Shown here in pieces: positions 1 through 9,328 of a stretch of 64,000 nucleotides of DNA. Source of the DNA: Vibrio mangrovi. Lineage in GTDB: Bacteria > Pseudomonadota > Gammaproteobacteria > Enterobacterales > Vibrionaceae. A program made the translations under genes and the position numbers. Where the stretch lies: NCBI RefSeq assembly GCF_024346955.1, contig NZ_AP024883.1, forward strand, positions 806,001 to 870,000, in the 5' to 3' direction. Under the pieces are notes generated by a model. The model was given only the letters and a program-made list of their open reading frames with translations. It was not told the origin of the DNA and ran no database searches. Numbering within the stretch: the first letter of the stretch is position 1; the number at the start of each line of letters is the position of its first letter.

Positions 1-1686
1 CCGCAAAATAGCGTCTTCATCCGTTGGCGCTTCTATATCATTTTATTATTTATTTTTATTGCTTTTGGTATTTTGGTTGGACGCACTGCTTATATTCAGG
101 TAATTGAGTCTGATAATCTGGTTTATCAGGGGGATTTGCGTTCAATTCGTGCTAAGACAATTCCTTCTGCCCGGGGAATTATTTCCGATCGGAATGGTGA
201 GCCTCTGGCGGTCAGTGTTCCGGTTGATGCGGTATGGGCTGATCCGGCAACGATTTTTAAATACCATGAATTGGATGATCGCAATCGGTGGTATGCACTG
301 GCAGATGTATTGGGTATCGAGCGTCAGGCCCTGATTGATAAAATATCAGAGAATAAGACGCGGCGTTTTATTTACTTGCAGCGTCAGGTAAATCCTCCCA
401 TGGCGAAGTATATTCGCGAGTTAAAGTTAAAAGGCGTCGGTTTGAAATCTGAATCCCGGCGTTACTATCCTTCTGGAGAAGTTAGTGCTCACTTGATTGG
501 TGTTACCGGAATTGATGGTCACGGTTTGGAAGGGGTTGAGCGTAGTTATGATAACTGGCTTAGTGGTGAAGCCGGTAAGCAGGTTATCCGTAAAGATCGA
601 TATGGCCGGGTGGTCGAAAATATTGCGTTAGAAGCAAAGCAGGAAGGGAAGTCTTTGCAGTTGACCATTGACCAGAGGATTCAGGCTATCGCCTACCGGG
701 CGGTCAAACAGGCAAAGGCCGACCATCGGGCTACTTCTGCTTCTGCTATTATTCTGGATGTAAAAACCGGTGCCGTGTTAGCGATGGTCAATGCGCCGTC
801 ATATAATCCCAATAACCGGACTGATTTACAGACGTTCAGGATGAGAAACAGGGTCTTGACCGACGCAATGGAGCCCGGTTCAACCATTAAACCATTTACT
901 GTTGCTGCCGCTTTGGAAAATGGTGTTGCGAATAAAGATACGATCATTGATACCGAGGATGGTGTTTTCCGGATTGGTGGTAGCCGGGTTCGTGATGTTT
1001 CCCGAATCGGAAAAGCTAGTTTGCAAAAAATCATTCAGAAATCCAGTAATATCGGTGTTGCGAAACTTGCTTTACAGATGCCGATTCAGGCACTGCTGGG
1101 TTCATATAATTCTGTGGGGCTGGGGGAACTCTCCGGTTTAAATCTGGTTGGAGAATCGATGGGGATTTTCCCTAACCGGACTCGCTGGTCCAAGTTTGAA
1201 ATTGCGACTCTGGCATTCGGATACGGGATTTCTGTAACGCCGATCCAACTGGTTCATGCTTATGCAACTCTGGGGAATTACGGACTCTACCAACCGATTC
1301 ATATTATTGAGAATAACCAGCAGGATGTGTCGAAACAGGTCATTGATCCGAAATATGCGAAGTTAGTTCTCGGCTATATGGAAACGGTAACCCAGCCGGG
1401 AGGAACAGCAACCAGAGCGGCTATTCCCGGATATCGGGTTGCCGCAAAAACCGGGACGTCGCGTAAGGCAACCAAAGGTGGTTATAGTGATGAATATGTC
1501 ACGATTACTGCCGGAATTGCGCCTGTCAGTGATCCCCGTCTGGCATTAGTGGTAGTTGTGAATGAGCCTCAGGGCGATGAATATTCCGGTGGTTCTGTTG
1601 CTGGCCCTGTCTTTGCAGAAATCATGAAAGGGGCGTTACAGATTATGAATATTGCACCTGATGATAATCGGCTCCAGAATAAGTGA
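1..1686 (+). CDS. ftsI: Peptidoglycan D,D-transpeptidase FtsI (PBP3), 5'-truncated by window edge
   Basis: Septal transpeptidase that cross-links peptidoglycan at the division site; a bitopic inner-membrane protein working with FtsW. The reading frame is open from base 1, so the true start lies before the window. The first codons encode a hydrophobic anchor (about bases 31-78), followed by a pedestal domain and the penicillin-binding domain. Catalytic motifs are visible: SxxK (PGSTIKP, Ser codon at 880), SSN at 1042-1050 and KTGT at 1447-1458. It ends 9 bp before murE, as the first gene of the dcw run in this window. A TTG at 73 could be taken as a start, but it falls inside the membrane segment and would lose the anchor. 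Confidence 0.97.
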   Translation, partial: PQNSVFIRWRFYIILLFIFIAFGILVGRTAYIQVIESDNLVYQGDLRSIRAKTIPSARGIISDRNGEPLAVSVPVDAVWADPATIFKYHELDDRNRWYALADVLGIERQALIDKISENKTRRFIYLQRQVNPPMAKYIRELKLKGVGLKSESRRYYPSGEVSAHLIGVTGIDGHGLEGVERSYDNWLSGEAGKQVIRKDRYGRVVENIALEAKQEGKSLQLTIDQRIQAIAYRAVKQAKADHRATSASAIILDVKTGAVLAMVNAPSYNPNNRTDLQTFRMRNRVLTDAMEPGSTIKPFTVAAALENGVANKDTIIDTEDGVFRIGGSRVRDVSRIGKASLQKIIQKSSNIGVAKLALQMPIQALLGSYNSVGLGELSGLNLVGESMGIFPNRTRWSKFEIATLAFGYGISVTPIQLVHAYATLGNYGLYQPIHIIENNQQDVSKQVIDPKYAKLVLGYMETVTQPGGTATRAAIPGYRVAAKTGTSRKATKGGYSDEYVTITAGIAPVSDPRLALVVVVNEPQGDEYSGGSVAGPVFAEIMKGALQIMNIAPDDNRLQNK

Positions 1687-1695
1687 GGATGAAGT

Positions 1696-3189
1696 ATGAG
1701 TGAAAGGGTGACTGTTGCTGAATTGATTTCTCCCTGGCTTGAATTAAAGTCGGCGGAGTATGCTGATATTCAGGTTCAGCGTCTGGTGCTCGATAGTCGC
1801 CGGATTCAACCCGGAGATACTTTTGTTGCGGTGATAGGTCATCAAGCTGATGGCCGGCGTTTTATCGACGCTGCCATTGCTACGGGAGCTAATCTTATTC
1901 TGGCGCAGTCTGATCCGGATAATACTCACGGTACAACTGAGTTTCGGGCTTCTGTACCCATCGTATATCTGAATGATCTCAATCACCACCTTTCTGAATT
2001 AGCTGGTCGGTTATATCACCATCCGAGTCAGCACCATCACCTTATCGGCGTTACCGGAACGAATGGGAAAACGACAATATCTCAGTTGATTACTCAGTGG
2101 CTGACTTTGCTGGGGAAGAAAAGTGCGGTGATGGGAACAACCGGAAACGGTTTTCTCGAACAGTTACAGCCTGCCGGTAATACGACCGGAAGCGCAATTG
2201 ACATCCAGGAAACTTTATCGTCTCTGGTCACACAAGGTGCCACTTACACGGCGATGGAAGTGTCATCCCATGGACTTGTTCAGGATCGAGTCAAAGCCTT
2301 GCATTTTGATGTGGGTGTTTTTTCTAATCTGAGTCGTGACCATCTGGATTATCACGGCGACATGGATGCTTACGCGGAGGCGAAAAAACTCCTGTTCCGT
2401 ACGCATCAGTGTCAACGGGTCGTTCTCAATGCAGATGATGTTGTCGGCCAATTATGGTGTGATGAGTTTGATGAAGCAATCGGCGTTTCCCTGCTTGCCT
2501 GTCCCCAGACTCGTACGGGCGTTTGGGCCACGGATATCCAGTATACTGAAGATGGTATTCACCTTTCTTTTGACAGTTCATGGGGAAGCGGCCACTTTTC
2601 TGTTCCTTTAATCGGAGCATTCAATGCCAGTAATGTACTATTGGCTTTTACTGCGATGCTGGTACTTGGATTTGATAAAGATGATCTAGTGACCACTGCG
2701 GCACAGTTGTGTCCGGTTCTTGGGCGGATGGAGTTGTTTCAGTCCCCCGGACTGGCGAAAATCGTCGTTGATTATGCGCATACGCCAGATGCTTTGGAAA
2801 AGGCTCTTTCGGCCTTGAGAGTCCATTGTCAGGGGAAACTCTGGGCCATCTTTGGCTGTGGCGGCGATCGTGATCGGGGAAAGCGTCCGATGATGGCAGA
2901 AATAGCAGAAAGGCTGGCTGATCATATTGTATTAACTGATGATAATCCTCGTAGTGAAACACCTCAGGATATTATTCAGGATATGCTGCAGGGATTAGCC
3001 TCTCCGGGAGAGGCTCATGTTGAACATCAGCGGCGAAAAGCTGCTGAATTTGCGCTCTCTCATGCCGATGAAAACGATATTATTCTGTTAGCCGGTAAAG
3101 GGCATGAAGACTATCAGGTAACCGCTGACGGAGTTTGCCATTATTCTGATCGGGAGTCAGCGATGACACTATTGGGGTTAGCCGAATGA
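1696..3189 (+). CDS. murE: UDP-MurNAc-L-Ala-D-Glu:meso-diaminopimelate ligase MurE
   Basis: Cytoplasmic Mur ligase adding the third residue of the peptidoglycan stem peptide with ATP. The 497-aa length is normal. The ATP loop TGTNGKTT starts at residue 120, and the DNPR motif at residues 416-419 is the signature of meso-diaminopimelate rather than lysine specificity, as expected in Gram-negatives. The ATG at 1696 follows a GAGGATGA Shine-Dalgarno region. Its stop overlaps the murF start by four bases, so the two are translationally coupled. It uses the diaminopimelate pathway to which dapB (at 19650) contributes. Confidence 0.97.
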   Translation: MSERVTVAELISPWLELKSAEYADIQVQRLVLDSRRIQPGDTFVAVIGHQADGRRFIDAAIATGANLILAQSDPDNTHGTTEFRASVPIVYLNDLNHHLSELAGRLYHHPSQHHHLIGVTGTNGKTTISQLITQWLTLLGKKSAVMGTTGNGFLEQLQPAGNTTGSAIDIQETLSSLVTQGATYTAMEVSSHGLVQDRVKALHFDVGVFSNLSRDHLDYHGDMDAYAEAKKLLFRTHQCQRVVLNADDVVGQLWCDEFDEAIGVSLLACPQTRTGVWATDIQYTEDGIHLSFDSSWGSGHFSVPLIGAFNASNVLLAFTAMLVLGFDKDDLVTTAAQLCPVLGRMELFQSPGLAKIVVDYAHTPDALEKALSALRVHCQGKLWAIFGCGGDRDRGKRPMMAEIAERLADHIVLTDDNPRSETPQDIIQDMLQGLASPGEAHVEHQRRKAAEFALSHADENDIILLAGKGHEDYQVTADGVCHYSDRESAMTLLGLAE

Positions 3190-4547
3190 TTCAGGTTTCA
3201 TTATCGCAATTGGCAAATGTACTGGAAGCCGAGCTGTTTGGTGCAGATCTTACCATTGATTCTGTTTCAACAGATACCCGCAACATAGAAAACGGCGCTC
3301 TGTTTGTTGCTTTAGCCGGTGAACGTTTTGATGCACATGATTTTGCCGGTAAGGCCGTCGAACTGGGCGCGCGGGCACTATTGGTCCAGCGTTTGTTAGA
3401 GGTTGATGTGCCACAGATAGTTGTGCAGGACACCCGTGTCGCATTAGGGCATTTAGGTGCATGGGTTCACCACCAATGTCAGGCGAAGACTGTCGCGATA
3501 ACCGGTAGTTGCGGTAAGACGACTGTGAAAGAAATGACCGCTGAAATCTTGTCACAAAAAGGCCGGGTTCTGTATACACAAGGGAATTTCAATAATGATA
3601 TTGGCGTTCCACTGACATTACTTCGTTCTTGTCCTGAGGATGATTTTGCAATCATTGAACTGGGCGCTAACCATATCGGGGAAATTGCTTATACGACCCG
3701 ATTAGTCAAACCGGATGTTGCTCTGGTCAATAATGTCGCGGCTTCTCATTTAGAGGGGTTTGGATCGCTGAATGGTGTAAAAGTCGCGAAGGGAGAGATT
3801 TTTGAAGGTCTGTCCTCTGGGGCGACAGCTGTGATTAATCTGGATAGTCAGGGAGAAAACTTGTGGGAATCGGTGTTAGCTGATAAGCAAGTTATTACAT
3901 TTTCACGACATCATTCCTCTGCTGATTTTTATGCTCAATCCGTCTCACTGGATGAGTCTGCACGCCCTGAATTTACGCTGGTTTCTCCAACCGGTTGCCG
4001 GGAAATTCAGCTGAAAATTATTGGTGAGCACAATATTACCAATGCTCTGGCCGCAGCTGCATTAGCAATGTCCGTCGGAGCAACATTAGATGAAGTAAAA
4101 TACGGACTGGAAAAAGCCAGAAATGTGAAAGGCCGGGTTGATGTTTCGATGTTGACTCCCCGGATACGTTTGATCGATGACAGCTATAATGCCAGTGTTC
4201 CGGCGATGAAGGCCGCAGTTGATGTTCTGGCGACATTTTCTGCTATGCGGTGGCTGGTTTTGGGCAATATGGCTGAGTTAGGCGATGAAAGTCTTGCACT
4301 TCACCGTCAAGTCGGTGAACATGCTGCCCCGTTTGAGTTCGATTATGTGCTGACGTATGGCGATGATGCCAGAATTATCAGTGAGCTGTGCCAGGGAGTG
4401 CACTTCTCTTCACACCAACAAATGATGGAGTATATCGGGCAGCAACTCGATAATAATCAAAATCAGGAGCATGTCTTGCTTGTCAAAGGAGCCAATAGTG
4501 CCGGGATGGGTAAGATAGTCGCTGCTCTCAAGGAGAAATACGCATGA
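3186..4547 (+). CDS. murF: UDP-MurNAc-tripeptide:D-Ala-D-Ala ligase MurF
   Basis: Adds the D-Ala-D-Ala dipeptide to UDP-MurNAc-tripeptide, the last cytoplasmic ligase step of peptidoglycan precursor synthesis. The 453-aa protein carries the Mur ligase ATP loop TGSCGKTT at about residues 106-113 and the usual N-terminal, central and C-terminal ligase regions. Start and stop both sit in ATGA overlaps, with murE upstream and mraY downstream. The D-Ala-D-Ala ligase that makes its substrate is not in this cluster. Confidence 0.96.
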   Translation: MIQVSLSQLANVLEAELFGADLTIDSVSTDTRNIENGALFVALAGERFDAHDFAGKAVELGARALLVQRLLEVDVPQIVVQDTRVALGHLGAWVHHQCQAKTVAITGSCGKTTVKEMTAEILSQKGRVLYTQGNFNNDIGVPLTLLRSCPEDDFAIIELGANHIGEIAYTTRLVKPDVALVNNVAASHLEGFGSLNGVKVAKGEIFEGLSSGATAVINLDSQGENLWESVLADKQVITFSRHHSSADFYAQSVSLDESARPEFTLVSPTGCREIQLKIIGEHNITNALAAAALAMSVGATLDEVKYGLEKARNVKGRVDVSMLTPRIRLIDDSYNASVPAMKAAVDVLATFSAMRWLVLGNMAELGDESLALHRQVGEHAAPFEFDYVLTYGDDARIISELCQGVHFSSHQQMMEYIGQQLDNNQNQEHVLLVKGANSAGMGKIVAALKEKYA

Positions 4548-5626
4548 TTATTTGGCTTGCAGAATTACTACAGCCATACTTTTCTTTCTTTCGTCTGTTT
4601 GAATACCTGTCATTTAGGGCGATTGTCAGCATTTTGACTGCATTGGCACTTTCTCTCTGGATGGGACCTCGTCTGATCAAACGACTCCAGTTACTGCAGA
4701 TAGGTCAGGTTGTCCGTAATGATGGCCCTGAATCACATTTCAGCAAGAGTGGCACACCGACCATGGGTGGCGTCATGATTCTTGCGTCTATTTTCATCAC
4801 TGTTTTATTGTGGACGGATCTCTCCAATCCTTATGTCTGGGCGGTAATGGTTGTTCTGCTTGGCTATGGGACAGTCGGATTTGTTGATGATTACCGCAAA
4901 GTTGTCCGTAAGAATACCGATGGACTTATCGCTCGCTGGAAATATTTCTGGCAGTCTCTGATTGCATTATGTGTCGCATTTGCATTGTACATTCATGGAA
5001 AAGATACAGCTGCAACAGAATTAGTGGTGCCTTTCTTTAAGGATGTGATGCCGCAACTGGGCATGTTTTATATTGTTCTGACTTATTTTGTGATTGTCGG
5101 GACCAGTAATGCGGTAAACCTGACGGATGGTCTGGATGGCCTGGCAATCATGCCTACAGTTCTCGTTTCTGCCGGTTTTGGTGTGATTGCCTGGGCGACA
5201 GGAAATGTGAATTTTGCCAATTATCTGCATATTCCTTATATCGCATATGCCTCGGAGCTTTCCGTTGTCTGTACTGCGATTGTCGGAGCAGGGCTCGGTT
5301 TCCTGTGGTTCAATACTTATCCTGCTCAGGTATTTATGGGTGATGTCGGTTCACTGGCTTTGGGCGGAGCTCTCGGGACAATTGCTGTTCTGGTTCGTCA
5401 GGAATTCGTTCTGGTCATCATGGGCGGTGTGTTTGTGATGGAAACCCTTTCGGTAATTTTGCAGGTCGGTTCTTATAAATTGCGGGGACAGCGTATCTTC
5501 CGGATGGCTCCGATACATCATCACTATGAACTGAAAGGCTGGCCTGAACCCCGGGTAATTGTCCGGTTCTGGATTATTTCAATAGTTCTGGTTCTGATTG
5601 GGTTAGCTACACTGAAAGTTCGCTAA
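4544..5626 (+). CDS. mraY: Phospho-MurNAc-pentapeptide transferase MraY
   Basis: Integral membrane enzyme transferring phospho-MurNAc-pentapeptide to undecaprenyl phosphate to form lipid I. The 360-aa sequence is strongly hydrophobic with about ten membrane segments. Family hallmarks are visible: a DDYRK loop after FV, NLTDGLDGLA from about residue 192, and HHHYELKGWPE near the C-terminus. It overlaps murF by four bases. A 113-bp gap, longer than others in this run, separates it from murD. Confidence 0.97.
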   Translation: MIIWLAELLQPYFSFFRLFEYLSFRAIVSILTALALSLWMGPRLIKRLQLLQIGQVVRNDGPESHFSKSGTPTMGGVMILASIFITVLLWTDLSNPYVWAVMVVLLGYGTVGFVDDYRKVVRKNTDGLIARWKYFWQSLIALCVAFALYIHGKDTAATELVVPFFKDVMPQLGMFYIVLTYFVIVGTSNAVNLTDGLDGLAIMPTVLVSAGFGVIAWATGNVNFANYLHIPYIAYASELSVVCTAIVGAGLGFLWFNTYPAQVFMGDVGSLALGGALGTIAVLVRQEFVLVIMGGVFVMETLSVILQVGSYKLRGQRIFRMAPIHHHYELKGWPEPRVIVRFWIISIVLVLIGLATLKVR

Positions 5627-5739
5627 TATATCGGTTACGGGATGTTGTCACTATCCTGAATCATATCAGTTTATGGTGAGTTTTAGTTTGCGGTTATATC
5701 TATATTATTGAGTCAGAAATAGATTTGTAATGAAGTGGT

Positions 5740-7065
5740 ATGAGCATGAATGACTGGCAGGATGTCAAAAATGTAGTTGTCGCCGGGTTAGGTATAACCG
5801 GTCTTTCGGTGGTGAAATATCTTGGTATATATCATCCACATGTTTCCGTCAGAGTGATTGATACACGGGAGAACCCGCCCGGTCTAAGTGAATTGACGAC
5901 AGATATTGTCTGCCATCTGGGTGGTTGGTGCCGTGAATGGCTGGCGGAAGCCGATTTGGTTGTCATCAATCCCGGAATTGCATTGTCAACACCAGAAATT
6001 CAGCAAGTGGTTCAGTCTGGGACGCCTGTCGTTGGTGATATCGAACTATTTGCCTGGCATATCAAGAAGCCTGTGATTGCTATTACCGGTTCTAATGGCA
6101 AAAGCACTGTCACTGATTTGACCGGAAAGATGGCTGCTGCCTCCGGTTTGAATGTTGCTGTTGGTGGTAATATCGGTATTCCGGCTCTGGATCTGATTCA
6201 TGAATCCGTTGATCTTTATGTGCTGGAGCTTTCCAGTTTTCAGTTAGAGACTACGCAGCACCTGAAACTTAAAGCCGCAGCGTTTCTTAATCTGTCAGAA
6301 GATCATATGGATCGCTATTCAGATATTGAAGCATACCGTCAGGCAAAACTGCGTATTTTTAGCCATGCTGAAGCTGCTATCGTCAATCAGGATGATCCAT
6401 GTACATTTCCTGATGAATTCTCTGGGCCGGTTGTAACATTTTCAATCTCACAGAATGCCGACTTTGCACTTCAAGGGGTTAATGGCCAGGAATGCCTGAT
6501 GGCCATGGGGCAGCCCGTAATTGGCTGTGAACAGCTAAAATTGGTTGGGCGGCACAATCTGGCCAATGTCCTGACCGTATTTGCTCTGTTACATCAGGCT
6601 GGCATCAGTTATCGTGACGGGCTTGATGTACTGAAGTCTTACACTGGACTGACACATCGTTGCCAGGTTGTTGAAGATAATCACGGCATTCAATGGGTCA
6701 ATGACTCTAAGGCAACGAATGTTGCCAGTACACTAGCCGCATTGTCCGGTCTGGTCTTGAAGGGAACATTGTACCTGTTGGTTGGCGGAGTTGGTAAAGG
6801 TGCTGATTTTTCACCACTGGCTCCGGTTTTAAATGCATTAAATGTTCGGCTTTGCTGTTTTGGACGTGATGGTGAACAGTTTATAGAATTACATCCATCG
6901 GCAAAACTGTACGACACCATGGCTGATGTCATCGCAGATATTGCGCCTCAGCTGACTTGTGGGGATATTGTGATGCTTTCGCCGGCATGTGCCAGTTTTG
7001 ATCAATTCAAGAATTTTATGGCAAGAGGGGATGCTTTTGCCGATTTAGCGCACCATTACGCGTAA
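5740..7065 (+). CDS. murD: UDP-MurNAc-L-alanine:D-glutamate ligase MurD
   Basis: Adds D-glutamate to UDP-MurNAc-L-Ala. The 441-aa protein has an N-terminal nucleotide-binding region (VVVAGLGITGLS), the ATP loop TGSNGKST at about residues 116-123 and a C-terminal ligase domain. Two candidate starts are close together (ATG at 5740 and at 5746); the first is used here and the difference is two residues. It begins after a 113-bp intergenic gap in which I see no clear promoter or hairpin, and is followed 12 bp later by ftsW. Confidence 0.95.
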   Translation: MSMNDWQDVKNVVVAGLGITGLSVVKYLGIYHPHVSVRVIDTRENPPGLSELTTDIVCHLGGWCREWLAEADLVVINPGIALSTPEIQQVVQSGTPVVGDIELFAWHIKKPVIAITGSNGKSTVTDLTGKMAAASGLNVAVGGNIGIPALDLIHESVDLYVLELSSFQLETTQHLKLKAAAFLNLSEDHMDRYSDIEAYRQAKLRIFSHAEAAIVNQDDPCTFPDEFSGPVVTFSISQNADFALQGVNGQECLMAMGQPVIGCEQLKLVGRHNLANVLTVFALLHQAGISYRDGLDVLKSYTGLTHRCQVVEDNHGIQWVNDSKATNVASTLAALSGLVLKGTLYLLVGGVGKGADFSPLAPVLNALNVRLCCFGRDGEQFIELHPSAKLYDTMADVIADIAPQLTCGDIVMLSPACASFDQFKNFMARGDAFADLAHHYA

Positions 7066-7077
7066 TGTAGGATTATT

Positions 7078-8277
7078 GTGTCACTATTATCAAAAGCAAC
7101 CTCCGGAATCATACGATGGCTGAAAACACCCAGCCCAACGGTGCTGTTTGATCGTCAACTGGTCTGGATTTCTCTGGGACTGATGTTGATTGGTTTGGTG
7201 ATGGTGACTTCTGCATCGTTTCCGGTCAGCTCCCGGCTGACTGATCAACCGTTCCATTTTATGTTCCGGCAGGCAACTTTTTTACTGCTGGCTCTGATAG
7301 TCTCTGCCGTCGTGTTGCAGATTCCATTGTATCGCTGGTTTCAGTACAGTTCAGTCTTACTGGGTATTTCCTTTATTCTGCTAGTAATAGTATTGCTTGC
7401 CGGCAAGTCGGTGAATGGTGCGTCGCGCTGGATTCCCTTAGGGCTTTTCAATCTCCAGCCGGCAGAGGTAGCGAAACTCACTCTGTTTATTTTCATGGCG
7501 GGTTATCTGGTCAGGAAACATGATGAAGTCCGGCAAACTTTCTTTGGCGGATTTATGAAACCAATCATGGTGTTTTCATGTTTGGCGATTCTATTATTGC
7601 TCCAGCCTGATCTTGGAACTGTGGTGGTTATGCTGGTCACACTGTTCGGCATGTTATTTATTGCCGGAGCGAAGTTATCACAGTTTATTGCATTGATGAT
7701 TGCCGGGGTTGCTTCAGTGATCGGGCTGATTATTGCAGAACCGTATCGTATCCGGCGTGTGACTTCATTTCTTGACCCATGGGAAGATCCTTTCGGTAGT
7801 GGTTATCAGTTAACACAATCGCTGATGGCTTTTGGGCGGGGAGGATGGTTTGGGCAAGGTCTGGGCAATTCTATCCAGAAACTGGAGTACCTGCCCGAAG
7901 CCCATACGGATTTCGTATTTGCAGTATTGGCTGAAGAACTCGGATTTATTGGTGTTGTTCTGGTCTTACTCTTACTCATGTGGCTGGTGATGAAAGCCGT
8001 CTTTATCGGCAAAAAGGCTTTTGAACACGATCAACAGTTTGGTGGTTATCTGGCTTTCGGTATCGGGATTTGGTTTGCTTTTCAGACTTTGGTTAATGTT
8101 GGTGCCGCTGCCGGGATTGTTCCGACTAAAGGATTGACTCTACCGCTCATTAGCTATGGAGGATCCAGTTTGATTATGATGTCGGTGGCTGTATCGATTT
8201 TATTGAGAATCGATTTTGAATGCCGTGTCGCAGATACAGAAAGAGAAATTGTAAAAAACTCAAATGACAAAGAATAA
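7078..8277 (+). CDS. ftsW: Peptidoglycan glycosyltransferase FtsW (SEDS family)
   Basis: Multi-pass inner-membrane SEDS protein that polymerises septal glycan strands together with FtsI. The 399-aa sequence has about ten hydrophobic segments. The conserved periplasmic loop reads LPEAHTDFVFAVLAEELG, and TKGLTLPLISYGGSS is near the C-terminus, both SEDS hallmarks. The start is GTG at 7078, preceded by a weak TAGGA ribosome binding site. The 3' end overlaps the murG start by 14 bases. Confidence 0.96.
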   Translation: MSLLSKATSGIIRWLKTPSPTVLFDRQLVWISLGLMLIGLVMVTSASFPVSSRLTDQPFHFMFRQATFLLLALIVSAVVLQIPLYRWFQYSSVLLGISFILLVIVLLAGKSVNGASRWIPLGLFNLQPAEVAKLTLFIFMAGYLVRKHDEVRQTFFGGFMKPIMVFSCLAILLLLQPDLGTVVVMLVTLFGMLFIAGAKLSQFIALMIAGVASVIGLIIAEPYRIRRVTSFLDPWEDPFGSGYQLTQSLMAFGRGGWFGQGLGNSIQKLEYLPEAHTDFVFAVLAEELGFIGVVLVLLLLMWLVMKAVFIGKKAFEHDQQFGGYLAFGIGIWFAFQTLVNVGAAAGIVPTKGLTLPLISYGGSSLIMMSVAVSILLRIDFECRVADTEREIVKNSNDKE

Positions 8278-9328
8278 ACGTTTAATGGTAATGGCTGGTG
8301 GAACAGGGGGGCATGTTTTCCCTGGGCTTGCCGTTGCAAAAGTATTACAGGCTCAGGGGTGGGAAATCCGCTGGCTGGGAACTGCCGACAGGATGGAAGC
8401 TGAACTGGTTCCTAAGCACCAGATTGATATCGATTTTATTCAGGTGAAGGGACTGCGGGGACAAGGGTTTTCTCGTTTGTTGAAAGCCCCTTTCCAGATA
8501 TTGAATGCAATCTTGCAGGCGCGGGCTCATATCAAGCGTTGGCAGCCTGATGTAGTTTTAGGTATGGGTGGTTATGTGAGTGGTCCCGGTGGTGTTGCTG
8601 CATGGCTGTCAGGTATTCCTGTCGTATTACATGAACAAAATGCAGTTGCTGGTTTGACGAATCGCTGGCTTTCCCGGATTGCCCGGCGGGTATTTCAGGC
8701 TTTTCCCGGTGCTTTCCCTCATGCAGATGTCGTTGGTAATCCGGTACGCAGTGACGTGGTTCAGTTAGCTGATCCTGCCGTAAGGATGCAGGAGCGAAGC
8801 GGTCCCATTCGTATACTGGTAATGGGAGGTAGTCAGGGAGCCCGGATTCTGAATCAAACTATGCCGGAAGTCATGTCATTGCTGGATGACGGCGCATTTG
8901 AGGTTCGCCATCAGGCAGGCAAAGGAAATCAATCAGCGGTTGATGAGTTATATCGCCAGCAGGGAATTGAGAATGTGCGTGTTACCGAGTTCATTGATGA
9001 TGTCGCAGAAGCTTATGAGTGGGCTGATTTACTGATCTGTCGTTCAGGTGCACTGACCGTTTCTGAAATATCAGCCGTTGGTGTCGGTGCTATTTTCGTT
9101 CCATTTATGCATAAAGATCGTCAACAGGCGCTTAATGCCGATCATCTGGTGGCTCAGGGAGCTGCCAGAATGATAGAACAACCACAACTTACGGCTCAGA
9201 AAATGGCTGATGAGATTAAGCATCTTGATCGGACCACTCTATTAGATATGGCTCAGAAAGCCAGACATCTGGCGCAGCCTCATGCAGATAAGATCGTTGC
9301 CGATGCGATCATTTCTTTAACCGAATAA
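8264..9328 (+). CDS. murG: UDP-GlcNAc:undecaprenyl-PP-MurNAc-pentapeptide GlcNAc transferase MurG
   Basis: Peripheral membrane glycosyltransferase (GT28) converting lipid I to lipid II. The 354-aa sequence starts with MTKNKRLMVMAGGTGGHVFP, the glycine-rich loop of the family. Further on it has MGGSQGAR and a donor-site region ending in a DRQQALNA segment. It begins inside the end of ftsW, and its TAA stop overlaps the first murC ATG by one base, so the segment ftsW-murG-murC is tightly coupled. Confidence 0.97.
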   Translation: MTKNKRLMVMAGGTGGHVFPGLAVAKVLQAQGWEIRWLGTADRMEAELVPKHQIDIDFIQVKGLRGQGFSRLLKAPFQILNAILQARAHIKRWQPDVVLGMGGYVSGPGGVAAWLSGIPVVLHEQNAVAGLTNRWLSRIARRVFQAFPGAFPHADVVGNPVRSDVVQLADPAVRMQERSGPIRILVMGGSQGARILNQTMPEVMSLLDDGAFEVRHQAGKGNQSAVDELYRQQGIENVRVTEFIDDVAEAYEWADLLICRSGALTVSEISAVGVGAIFVPFMHKDRQQALNADHLVAQGAARMIEQPQLTAQKMADEIKHLDRTTLLDMAQKARHLAQPHADKIVADAIISLTE